A stretch of 64,000 nucleotides of DNA from positions 1 to 64,000 of the forward strand of contig JACRAZ010000069.1 in assembly GCA_016213205.1 (NCBI GenBank), in the 5' to 3' direction. The notes under the pieces are model-generated. The model was not told the origin of the DNA. It worked only from the letters and a program-made list of their open reading frames with translations, and ran no database searches. A program made the translations under genes and the position numbers. Positions 1 to 7,438 of this stretch are shown one piece after another (within the stretch, counting starts at the first letter, position 1; each line of letters starts with the position of its first letter). The stretch is from Burkholderiales bacterium (GTDB lineage Bacteria > Pseudomonadota > Gammaproteobacteria > Burkholderiales > Burkholderiaceae_C).

Positions 1-270
1 CCGAAGCCGAGAACCGCAGCGAAGTCAGCCGCAGGCTGACCGCCGGATTCGGCCCGCTGCGCACGCGGACCTTGGGGCTTGCACGCGCCGCACCTCGAAC
101 GCCTGCTTTCCACACGCAGCGCCAAAGCCGGCAACGGGCCGGCAGCAGCCAATGGCAAGGCGCCACCTCGCATTTCAGCAAGCCCAGCGAACGCCGGTGA
201 ACCGGCTTTGCCTGGCCGCTGGCGTTGCCACCTTGAGGGGGCGCGCGAAGTGCACGGGGCGTGGGTCATG
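1..270. other. non-coding left edge, nothing assigned
   Basis: This stretch lies downstream of the last gene of the leftward sugar-transport operon. No frame in it has a convincing start, ribosome site and protein-like composition; the short frames present are arginine/alanine/proline-rich, as expected of antisense reading of GC-rich DNA. I see no tRNA or strong terminator. The missing ATPase and solute-binding protein of the sugar ABC system could lie further left, but nothing here shows that. Confidence 0.5.
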
Positions 271-1110
271 TCATCCCTTGATGCCGCTTGACGCGGCGCC
301 CTCGATGAAGTGCTTCTGCGCCGCGAAGAACACCGCCACGGACGGGATCAACGCCACCACCGAGATCGCGATCGCGCTGGCCCACTCCACCTCTTCGGTG
401 GCGCCGATGGTCATCTTCAGCGCCAGCGAGACCGGGTACTTCTCCACCGAGCTCAGGTAGATCAGCGGGCCCATGAAATCGTTCATCGTCCAGATGAACT
501 GGAACACCACCACCGACACGATGGCGGGCTTCAGCAGCGGCACGATGATGTGCCACAGCAGCTGCAGCGGGTTGCAACCATCGATGGTGGCGGCCTCTTC
601 CATGTCGCGCGGGATGCCGCGCAGGAACTGCACCAGCATGAAGACGAAGAAGGTGTCGGTGGCGAAGGCCGAGGGCACGATGATCGGCAGGTAGGTGTCC
701 AGCCAGCCGAATTCCTTGAACATCAGGTACTGCGGGATGCGCAGGATGATGTGCGGCAGCATCAGCGTGGTGACCATCACCGAGAACAGGATCTTGCGGC
801 CCCAGAACTCGAAGCGCGCGAAGGCATAGGCCACCAGCACGCAGGAGATCACCGTGACGATGATGCGCGGCACGACGATGAGGAACGAGTTCAGGAAGTA
901 GGTGGCGAAGGTGTACTCGGAACTCGTCTTCCAGCCGCGCGCATAGGCGCCGAAATCGGGGTTCGAGGGCCAGAGGCCGATCTCGCTGAAGATCTCGGCA
1001 TTGCTCTTGAACGAGGCCCCCACCAGCCACAGGATGGGGTAGAGCATCACCAGCCCCACGGCCAGCAGCGCCGCGTAGCGCAGCGCGATGCGCAGCTGCT
1101 CGCGCGTCAT
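271..1110 (-). CDS. carbohydrate ABC transporter permease (MalG/UgpE type)
   Basis: Inner-membrane permease, 279 aa, the usual length for a CUT1-family second permease. Six hydrophobic segments are visible, and the cytoplasmic EAA loop (EEAATIDG, followed by a conserved glycine and proline) that docks on the ATPase is intact. The start chosen is MTREQLR, because its ATG overlaps the stop of the upstream permease as ATGA; the open frame runs further upstream but only as antisense-like sequence. It forms the heterodimer partner of the next gene. Sitting downstream of kduI and kduD, it probably imports an oligogalacturonate or other pectic sugar; the substrate is inference. No ATPase or binding protein for it is in the window. 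Confidence 0.88.
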   Translation of the reverse strand: MTREQLRIALRYAALLAVGLVMLYPILWLVGASFKSNAEIFSEIGLWPSNPDFGAYARGWKTSSEYTFATYFLNSFLIVVPRIIVTVISCVLVAYAFARFEFWGRKILFSVMVTTLMLPHIILRIPQYLMFKEFGWLDTYLPIIVPSAFATDTFFVFMLVQFLRGIPRDMEEAATIDGCNPLQLLWHIIVPLLKPAIVSVVVFQFIWTMNDFMGPLIYLSSVEKYPVSLALKMTIGATEEVEWASAIAISVVALIPSVAVFFAAQKHFIEGAASSGIKG

Positions 1111-1994
1111 CGTGCGCCCTCCTTCTCGCCCGAGTAGAACACCCAGTACTTCGAGCTCCAGAACGAGATGGCCGCCAGTGCGCCGATCAGTGCGAACAGC
1201 ACCCAGGACAGCGCCGCGCCGTAGCCAATGTTGAAGTAGCGGAAGCACTCCTCGTAGATGTAGAGGCTGAGCACATAGGTGGAATGCAGCGGGCCGCCCT
1301 CGGTGATCATGTAGGGCCCGTTGAACTCCTGGAAGCCGTGCACCAGCTGCATGATCAGGTTGAAGAAGATCACCGGCGTGATCAGCGGCACCGTGATGCG
1401 GGTGAACTGCTGCCACTTGGTGGCGCCGTCGATCTCGGCCGCTTCATAAAGCGATTGCGGCACGTTCTGCAACGCGGCCAGGAAGATCACCATCGAGGAG
1501 CCGAACTGCCAGGTGAACAGCGTGACGATGGTCCACATCGAGTAGTGCTCGTCGGCCAGCCACAGGATGGGCGCGAAGCCCAGCTTGCCGAGCAGCAGGT
1601 TCACCAGCCCGTGCTGCGAGAAGATGAAGCGCCAGAGCACCGCCACCGCGATCGAGCCGCCCAGGATGGAGGGCAGGTAGAACGCGGCGCGGAAGAAGTT
1701 GATGCCGCGCAGCTTGAAGTTCAGCACGTGCGCGATGAACAGCGCGAAGCCCACCCGCAGCGGCACCGCCAGCACCACGAACAGCATCGTGACGCCCAGC
1801 GACTGGCGGAACACCTGGTCGCGACCCAGCAGTTCGCTGTAGTTGCCCAGGCCGATGAACTCGGGCGGGCTGAACACGTCGTACTGCGTGAAGCTCAGCG
1901 CCAGGCTCATCACGAAGGGGAAGAGCTTGAAGCCCAGCACGCCCAGCACGAAGGGCAGTGCGAAAAGGAACCCGATCCGCTTGTTCTCGTACAC
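1107..1994 (-). CDS. carbohydrate ABC transporter permease (MalF/UgpA type)
   Basis: First permease of the sugar ABC importer, about 295 aa with six membrane segments. The EAA loop (EAAEIDGATKW...) is present near residue 195, as in MalF/UgpA-type proteins. It overlaps the following permease by 4 nt (ATGA), indicating translational coupling. The start is uncertain: there is no ATG, only TTG at 2000 and GTG at 1994. I chose GTG because a GGGGG tract lies 6 nt upstream of it. The start directly abuts the structured repeat at 2002-2130, so that element forms the leader of this gene within the kduI-kduD-permease transcript. Confidence 0.85.
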   Translation of the reverse strand: MYENKRIGFLFALPFVLGVLGFKLFPFVMSLALSFTQYDVFSPPEFIGLGNYSELLGRDQVFRQSLGVTMLFVVLAVPLRVGFALFIAHVLNFKLRGINFFRAAFYLPSILGGSIAVAVLWRFIFSQHGLVNLLLGKLGFAPILWLADEHYSMWTIVTLFTWQFGSSMVIFLAALQNVPQSLYEAAEIDGATKWQQFTRITVPLITPVIFFNLIMQLVHGFQEFNGPYMITEGGPLHSTYVLSLYIYEECFRYFNIGYGAALSWVLFALIGALAAISFWSSKYWVFYSGEKEGAR

Positions 1995-2001
1995 CTTCAA
2001 C

Positions 2002-2130
2002 CCCCGGCCGCCTGGCGGCCACCCCCCGAGGGGGTTACCCGAACCGACCGGGAAACCCGGATCGGCTCGGGCCCTGCGTATGCCGCCCCGCTCCCCTGGC
2101 CGCCCGCGGGCGGCCTGTCCCCTGCCGGGG
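2002..2130. repeat. structured intergenic repeat, copy 1
   Basis: Copy 1 of an element also present at 33304-33430. It contains a GC hairpin (GGCCGCC-T-GGCGGCC), a central long hairpin at 2038-2071 with a CCGGG-AAA-CCCGG tip, and a right palindrome at 2098-2115, ending in CCCCTGCCGGGG. Compared with copy 2, the four substitutions in the central stem all fall at paired positions (43 with 66, 45 with 64, last two digits): C-G becomes G-C at one pair and an A.C mismatch becomes C-G at the other. It lies between kduD and the sugar permeases, inside a presumed operon. I do not know a named family for it. Confidence 0.8.
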
Positions 2131-2141
2131 TCGTCACGGCA

Positions 2142-2903
2142 TCACCGCGCCAGCCAACCGCCGTCCACCACCAGCGAGCTGCCGTGCACGTAGTCTGACG
2201 CAGCCGAGGCCAGGAACACCACCGGGCCGGCCAGGTCGTCCGGCACGCCCCAGCGGCCGGCCGGGATGCGATCCAGGATCGCCGTGTTGCGCTGCTCGTC
2301 GGCACGCAAGGCCGCGGTGTTGTTGGTTTCCATGTAGCCCGGCGCGATGGCGTTCACGTTGATGCGCTTGGCCGCCCACTCGTTGGCCATCAGCTTGGTG
2401 AGCCCGAGCACGCCGCTCTTGGCGGCGGTGTAGGACGGCACCCGCACGCCGCCCTGGTAGGACAGCATCGACGCCACGTTGATGATCTTGCCGCCGCCGC
2501 CCTGCGCAATGAACTGGCGCGCCGCGGCCTGGGCCAGGAAGAACACCGATTTCAGGTTCACGTCGATCACGTCGTCCCAGTCGCGCTCGCTGAACTCGAT
2601 GGCGTCGGCGCGGCGGATGATGCCGGCGTTGTTCACCAGGATGTCCAGCCGGCCGCGCCAGGCCACCGCATCGCGCATCAGCGCGCTGATGCAGCCGGTG
2701 TCGCCGAGGTCGGCGCGCAGGTCCAGGAAGCCCCGGCCCGCGGCCTGCACCTGCTGCTGCGTGGCTTCCGGCGCCGAGCGGTTGACGCCGATCACATCGG
2801 CCCCGGCCTGGGCCAGCGCCAGCGCCATCGCCTGGCCGAGCCCCGTGTTGCAGCCGGTGACCATGGCCACCTTGCCCTGCAGGCTGAACTGTTCGAGCAC
2901 CAT
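2142..2903 (-). CDS. kduD: 2-dehydro-3-deoxy-D-gluconate 5-dehydrogenase (KduD)
   Basis: Cytoplasmic short-chain dehydrogenase, 253 aa, the family's usual length. It interconverts 2,5-diketo-3-deoxygluconate and 2-keto-3-deoxygluconate (KDG) with NAD(H), the step after KduI in breakdown of unsaturated uronates. The cofactor motif TGCNTGLG (residues 16-23), NNAG (91-94), and catalytic Ser145, Tyr158 and Lys162 are all visible. The N-terminal MVLEQFSLQGKVAMVTG and the family tail VVDGGWLAR agree with KduD rather than with a generic SDR. It lies 37 nt after kduI on the same strand, which supports the name. Expression is probably driven from the kduI promoter with its KdgR-like sites. Confidence 0.9.
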   Translation of the reverse strand: MVLEQFSLQGKVAMVTGCNTGLGQAMALALAQAGADVIGVNRSAPEATQQQVQAAGRGFLDLRADLGDTGCISALMRDAVAWRGRLDILVNNAGIIRRADAIEFSERDWDDVIDVNLKSVFFLAQAAARQFIAQGGGGKIINVASMLSYQGGVRVPSYTAAKSGVLGLTKLMANEWAAKRINVNAIAPGYMETNNTAALRADEQRNTAILDRIPAGRWGVPDDLAGPVVFLASAASDYVHGSSLVVDGGWLAR

Positions 2904-2940
2904 CGTGTTGTCGCGGTCCGTTGTCGAGGGTTCCAGGTGA

Positions 2941-3777
2941 TCAGCGCAGCGTGGTCATGGCCACGTGGTCCATGTCCTTGAACACCTGGTTCTCGCCCAC
3001 CATGCCCCAGATGAAGGTGTAGGCCTGGGTGCCCACGCCGCTGTGCATGGACCAGCTCGGGTTGATCACCGCCTGCTCGTTGCGCACGACGATGTGGCGC
3101 GTTTCGGTGGGCTCGCCCATGATGTGGAAGACCACGCCGTCGGCCGGCATGTCGAAGTAGAAATACACCTCCATGCGCCGGTCGTGCGTGTGGCAGGGCA
3201 TGGTGTTCCACAGGCTGCCGGGCTCAAGCTGGGTCATGCCCATCAGCAGCTGGCAGGTGGGCAGCACGTCGGGCACCATGAACTTGTGGATCGTGCGGCG
3301 GTTGCTGCTCTTCGCATCGCCCAGGGTCTCGGGCGAGGCCTCGGCCAGCGTGATCTTCTTGTTCGGGTAGTGGCAGTGGGCCGGGGCGCTGTTGAAGTAC
3401 AGCTTGGCCGGCTGGGCCGCGTCGACGCTCGAGAACACCAGCTCCTTCGCGCCCTGGCCGATGTACAGCGCCTCGCGCGGGCCCACCTCGTAGCGCTTGC
3501 CGTCGGCCTCCACCACGGCGGCGCCGCCGATGTTGATCAGGCCCAGTTCGCGGCGCTGCAGGAAGTAATCGGTGCCGGTGTGCTTGCCCAGCTCGGCCGA
3601 GAAGCGCACCGCCTGCTCCACCGGGTGGATGCCGCCCACGATGATGCGGTCGATCTGGCTGTAGGTGAGCGTGGCCTGGTTGGGCTGGAACAGGTCCTGC
3701 ACCAGGAAGTGCCGGCGCAGGCCGTCGGTGTCCAGCGTGCGGGCGTGTTCGCTGTGGATGGGTTGGCGAATGTCCAT
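2941..3777 (-). CDS. kduI: 5-dehydro-4-deoxy-D-glucuronate isomerase (KduI)
   Basis: Isomerises 5-keto-4-deoxyuronate (DKI) to 2,5-diketo-3-deoxygluconate in pectate-derived uronate catabolism. The 278-aa cupin-fold protein has the full zinc-site set His196, His198, Glu203 and His245, at the same numbers as the Escherichia coli enzyme. The start [10 protein letters not shown] was chosen because AGGAG lies about 9 nt upstream and it gives the standard length; the frame stays open for 44 further codons with no family similarity. First gene of the leftward operon kduI-kduD-permeases and divergent from kdgF, with several KdgR-like sites in the 240-bp gap between them. Confidence 0.95.
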   Translation of the reverse strand: MDIRQPIHSEHARTLDTDGLRRHFLVQDLFQPNQATLTYSQIDRIIVGGIHPVEQAVRFSAELGKHTGTDYFLQRRELGLINIGGAAVVEADGKRYEVGPREALYIGQGAKELVFSSVDAAQPAKLYFNSAPAHCHYPNKKITLAEASPETLGDAKSSNRRTIHKFMVPDVLPTCQLLMGMTQLEPGSLWNTMPCHTHDRRMEVYFYFDMPADGVVFHIMGEPTETRHIVVRNEQAVINPSWSMHSGVGTQAYTFIWGMVGENQVFKDMDHVAMTTLR

Positions 3778-3873
3778 CGAAGGGGCTCCTGAAATGAAAC
3801 GGCGCCGACCAGATGCCGGCGCACCCGACATGCAGTGTGGCAAAGCTGTCACGTGGGGGTTGGGACTTTCCCG

Positions 3874-3950
3874 GAAACGCTGTTTTGTTGAAATGAACCA
3901 GCGTTTCAAAACATATTTCTGGGGCTATAGTACACGCAAATCAGCGTTTC
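3874..3950. promoter_or_regulatory. cluster of three KdgR-like operator sites between kduI and kdgF
   Basis: Three copies of a 13-bp near-palindrome, ideally GAAAC-AGC-GTTTC. They are GAAACGCTGTTTT at 3874-3886 (reverse orientation), GAACCAGCGTTTC at 3895-3907 and AAATCAGCGTTTC at 3938-3950. All share the invariant half CAGCGTTTC. The 5-3-5 architecture matches the operator of the enterobacterial IclR-family pectinolysis repressor KdgR (TGAAAC-N3-GTTTCA). A possible sigma70 -10 hexamer for kdgF, TATAGT at 3926-3931, lies between sites 2 and 3, where a bound repressor would block it. The binding protein itself is not identified. Confidence 0.6.
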
Positions 3951-4017
3951 ACAAGGCCTTGCGGCGCCGGGGAATCCCGCAGTCCGCAGTGCCGCAGCAG
4001 CCTTAGCAGGAGTCGTC

Positions 4018-4353
4018 ATGGCCGCACCGTTCTTCCTCGATGCCGAGGTGCCCTGGACCGAGCTCGGCGAGGGCATCCGACGCAAGATCGTGGGCCACAC
4101 CCCCGAGCTGATGTCGGTGCTGGTGCAGTTCGACAAGGGCGCCATCGGCACCCCGCACGCACACGACGCGCACGACCAGATCGCCTACGTCATCAGCGGG
4201 GCCTTCGAGGCCACGGTGGACGGCGCCACGCGCGTGCTGCGCCCGGGTGATGCCTTCGTCGCCGCACGCCTGATGCAGCACGGTGTGGTGGCGCTCGAAG
4301 CCGGCAGCACGCTGCTCGACCAGTTCTCGCCACGCCGGGACGACTACCTCTGA
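4018..4353 (+). CDS. kdgF: KdgF-like cupin, unsaturated uronate ring-opening
   Basis: Small single-domain cupin of 111 aa, the KdgF length. KdgF speeds linearisation of 4,5-unsaturated galacturonate, the monomer released from lyase products, to 5-keto-4-deoxyuronate, the KduI substrate. The metal-ligand set is visible as His47, His49, Gln54 and His88, shifted by one from the ligands I recall for the Yersinia protein (His46, His48, Gln53, His87). The start has AGGAG 6 nt upstream. It is divergent from kduI and lies 69 nt before the TonB-dependent receptor genes on the same strand. Small cupins are hard to assign by sequence alone; the neighbourhood strengthens the call. Confidence 0.8.
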   Translation: MAAPFFLDAEVPWTELGEGIRRKIVGHTPELMSVLVQFDKGAIGTPHAHDAHDQIAYVISGAFEATVDGATRVLRPGDAFVAARLMQHGVVALEAGSTLLDQFSPRRDDYL

Positions 4354-4395
4354 CACCGGGCCCCGCGTCGGCCCACCTGACCGCCTGACGCTTCC

Positions 4396-4405
4396 AATAC
4401 GTATT
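4396..4405. promoter_or_regulatory. AATACGTATT palindrome just before the receptor ribosome site
   Basis: A perfect 10-bp palindrome in an otherwise GC-rich gap, immediately upstream of the Shine-Dalgarno sequence (GCAGGAG, 4407-4413) of the first TonB-dependent receptor. Its AT-rich symmetry suits a regulator site, but its position so close to the start codon means it would act on elongation or as RNA. It could also be chance. Confidence 0.3.
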
Positions 4406-4422
4406 AGCAGGAGACAAACCCC

Positions 4423-7359
4423 ATGACCCAGCGCACCCGCCGGCCCGCCCCGGCCCTGATTCCCTCCGCCATCACGCTGGCGGTGCTGGCCATTGCCGGC
4501 ACCAGCCAGGCTCAGCAGGCGGCCAAGCCGGCCACCGAGACCGTGGTGGTCACCGGCTTTCGTGCGTCGCTGGAAAGTGCGCTGAACAAGAAGCGCGAGG
4601 ACAACGGCATCGTCGACGTGATCAAGGCCGAGGACATCGCCAAGTTTCCCGACACCAACCTGGCCGAATCGCTGCAGCGCATTCCCGGCGTGGTGATCGA
4701 CCGTGATGCGGGCGAAGGCCGCGGCATCACCGTGCGTGGCCTGGGCTCCGATTTCACCCGCGTGCGCATCAACGGCATCGAGGCGCTGGCCACCACCGGT
4801 GGCACCGATTCCTCGGGTGGTGCCAACCGCGGACGCGGCTTCGACTTCAACGTCTTCGCGGCCGAGCTGTTCAACTCGATCACGGTGCGCAAGAGCGCCT
4901 CGGCCGATGTGGATGAAGGCTCGCTGGGCGCCACGGTCGACCTGCAGATCGCGCGCCCGTTCGACTTCAAGGGCTTCAAGGCCAGTGCCTCGGTGAAGGG
5001 CCGCTACAACGACCTGGCCGGCAAGACCGACCCGCGCATCGCGGGCCTGGTGTCCTACACCAGCGACGACCGCAAGTTCGGCGTGCTGCTTTCCGGCGCC
5101 TTCTCCAAGCGCAACCTGTACGAAGAAGGCTTCAGCACCGTGCGCTGGGACAACGGCCCCTCCTCCGGCGGCTGGTGCGCCCCCACGGGTGTGACGGCCA
5201 ACCCGAGCAACTCCACCGCCACCACCTGCGGCCCCGCGGCCCAGGGCGTGGGCCGGCTCACCGGCACGCCGGAGAACACCGCCGCCTACAACGCGGCCAG
5301 CAGTGCCAACAACTTCCACCCCCGCCTGCCGCGCTACGGCCGCCTCACACACGACCAGGACCGGCTGGGCATCACCGCCTCGGTGCAGTTCAAGCCCAGC
5401 GAAGCCACGCTGCTGACCTTCGACCTGCTGTACAGCAAGCTCGATGCCACGCGCCAGGAAGACTTCCTGCAGGCCATCTCCTTCAGCCGCAGCGCCGGCC
5501 AGGGCGGCAAGCCGCAGACCAGCGTGGTCAACACGGCCTATGCCCCCAATGGTGCCCTGCTGTTCGGCACCTACAACGGCGTGGACATCCGCTCCGAATC
5601 ACGCTTTGACGAACTGTCCACCACCTTCACGCAGCCCACGCTGTCGGTCGAGCACGACTTCAGCGACACGCTGCGCCTGAAGGCGCACGCCGGCCGCGCA
5701 GACTCGCGCTTCCGGAACCCGGTGCAGACCACCACGACGCTGGATGCCTTGAACGTCAACGGCTACGGGATCGATTTCCGCGCCAACGACCGCCTGCCCT
5801 CCATCACCTACCCGTTCAACGTGGGCCAGCCCGGGGGCGCGCTCACGCTGGTGGGCGTGCCGCAGGTGACCAGCGGCACCCAGCCGACCACGATCCCCAA
5901 CACCACCTCCAGCGAGATCCGCATCCGCCCGCAAGGCGCCGACAACCGCAACGATGTCGCCCACGTCGACCTCGCCTGGGATGCCATCCCCGACAAGCTC
6001 ACCGTGCGCGGCGGGCTGGACTACAAGCAGTTCCGGTTCAGCACCTTCGAATTCCGGCGCGTCAACCAGAACGACACGATCTTCGCGCCGCCCGCCGGCA
6101 GCACGGTGACGGGCCTCACCACCACGATCAGCGGTTTTGGCAACGGCCTGTCGCTGCCCGCGGGCACGCCCACCGGCTGGGTGATCCCCGACCTGAACGC
6201 CATTGCCAAGGCCTACGACATCTACTGCAACTGCATCAAGAGCGGCCCGGCCGGCGGCCCTGGCGACTTCACGCTCTCGTCCATCACCAATGGCAATGCA
6301 CGCGGCAACAACCGCTCGGTGACCGAAACCGACACCGGCGGCTTCCTGATGGCCGACTTCAACTCTGCGCTGGGCGGCATCAAGGTGCGTGGCAATGCCG
6401 GGGTGCGCGTGGTGCGCACCAAGGTCTCGGCCACGGGCTACCAGGCCACTGCCGGCGGAACCGAGGTCACGGTGGAGAACAGCTATGACGATGTGCTGCC
6501 CTCGGTGAACCTGGCGGCCAACATCACACGCGACTTCATCGTGCGCGCGGCCGCCGCCAAGGTGATGGCCCGGCCCCAGCTTGGCAACCTGAACCCCGGC
6601 GGCTCGATCAGCACCACCGGTACCCTGAGCATCAACGTTGGCAACCCGCTGCTGGAACCGTTCCGCGCGAAGACCTTCGACACCAGCTTCGAGTGGTACT
6701 TCGCGAAGAACGCCTTCCTGGGCCTGGGCCTGTTCCAGAAGAACATCAGCACCTACATCCAGAGCCTGCGGGTGAACGTGCCCTACAAGCAGACCGGCCT
6801 GCCGCAGTCGCTGCTGCCGAGCAACTTCACCGGCGACGAGGTGTTCCAGGTCACCACGCCGGTCAACACCCAAGGCGGCAAGCTGCGTGGCTTCGAGCTG
6901 AACTACCAGCAGCCCTTCACCTTCCTGCCCGGCTGGGGCAAGAACTTCGGCACGCTGCTGAACTACACGAAGGTCAGCTCGAAGATCAACTACCTGGTCT
7001 CGCCCACCAGCGCCACCACCATCACCGACGACCTGCTGAACCTCTCGCCCAAGAGCTACAACGCCACGCTGTATTACGACGACGGCAAGTTCAGCGCCCG
7101 CGTCTCGGGCTCGTACCGCAGCGCCTTCCTCACCCGCGTGCCCGGCCAGAACAACAACGACGTGGAGGGCAAGAACCGCACGACGAACGTGGACCTGTCG
7201 CTCTCGTACAAGGTGAACGACCGGCTGGAGCTCACCTTCGAGGGCGTGAACCTCACCAACGAGGCGAACGACCAGTTCATCAGCCGCGCACGCAACAGCT
7301 CGGTGGTCTACCACGTCACCGGCCGCGAATACCTCGCGGGCCTGCGCTACAAGTTCTGA
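4423..7359 (+). CDS. TonB-dependent receptor (large carbohydrate-type)
   Basis: Outer-membrane energised transporter of 978 aa. It has a signal peptide (about 1-29, cut near SQAQQ), a TonB box-like ETVVVTGFRAS (about 40-50), a plug domain (DTNLAESLQRIPGVVID; ITVRGLGSDFTRVRINGIEA) and a long beta-barrel ending in the typical aromatic YKF. The length and plug sequence fit the large receptors common in Caulobacter, Xanthomonas and sphingomonads for plant polysaccharides. A good ribosome site (AGGAGACA) precedes the ATG. Lying between kdgF and a second receptor plus a pectate lyase, it probably takes up oligogalacturonates. Specificity is inference. Confidence 0.9.
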   Translation: MTQRTRRPAPALIPSAITLAVLAIAGTSQAQQAAKPATETVVVTGFRASLESALNKKREDNGIVDVIKAEDIAKFPDTNLAESLQRIPGVVIDRDAGEGRGITVRGLGSDFTRVRINGIEALATTGGTDSSGGANRGRGFDFNVFAAELFNSITVRKSASADVDEGSLGATVDLQIARPFDFKGFKASASVKGRYNDLAGKTDPRIAGLVSYTSDDRKFGVLLSGAFSKRNLYEEGFSTVRWDNGPSSGGWCAPTGVTANPSNSTATTCGPAAQGVGRLTGTPENTAAYNAASSANNFHPRLPRYGRLTHDQDRLGITASVQFKPSEATLLTFDLLYSKLDATRQEDFLQAISFSRSAGQGGKPQTSVVNTAYAPNGALLFGTYNGVDIRSESRFDELSTTFTQPTLSVEHDFSDTLRLKAHAGRADSRFRNPVQTTTTLDALNVNGYGIDFRANDRLPSITYPFNVGQPGGALTLVGVPQVTSGTQPTTIPNTTSSEIRIRPQGADNRNDVAHVDLAWDAIPDKLTVRGGLDYKQFRFSTFEFRRVNQNDTIFAPPAGSTVTGLTTTISGFGNGLSLPAGTPTGWVIPDLNAIAKAYDIYCNCIKSGPAGGPGDFTLSSITNGNARGNNRSVTETDTGGFLMADFNSALGGIKVRGNAGVRVVRTKVSATGYQATAGGTEVTVENSYDDVLPSVNLAANITRDFIVRAAAAKVMARPQLGNLNPGGSISTTGTLSINVGNPLLEPFRAKTFDTSFEWYFAKNAFLGLGLFQKNISTYIQSLRVNVPYKQTGLPQSLLPSNFTGDEVFQVTTPVNTQGGKLRGFELNYQQPFTFLPGWGKNFGTLLNYTKVSSKINYLVSPTSATTITDDLLNLSPKSYNATLYYDDGKFSARVSGSYRSAFLTRVPGQNNNDVEGKNRTTNVDLSLSYKVNDRLELTFEGVNLTNEANDQFISRARNSSVVYHVTGREYLAGLRYKF

Positions 7360-7438
7360 GCGACCCGCGCGCGATTCACGCCCCCCGGCCGCCGGGGGGC
7401 GCCTTGAACCACCCGGCCGCAAACCGGAGGAGACCCCG

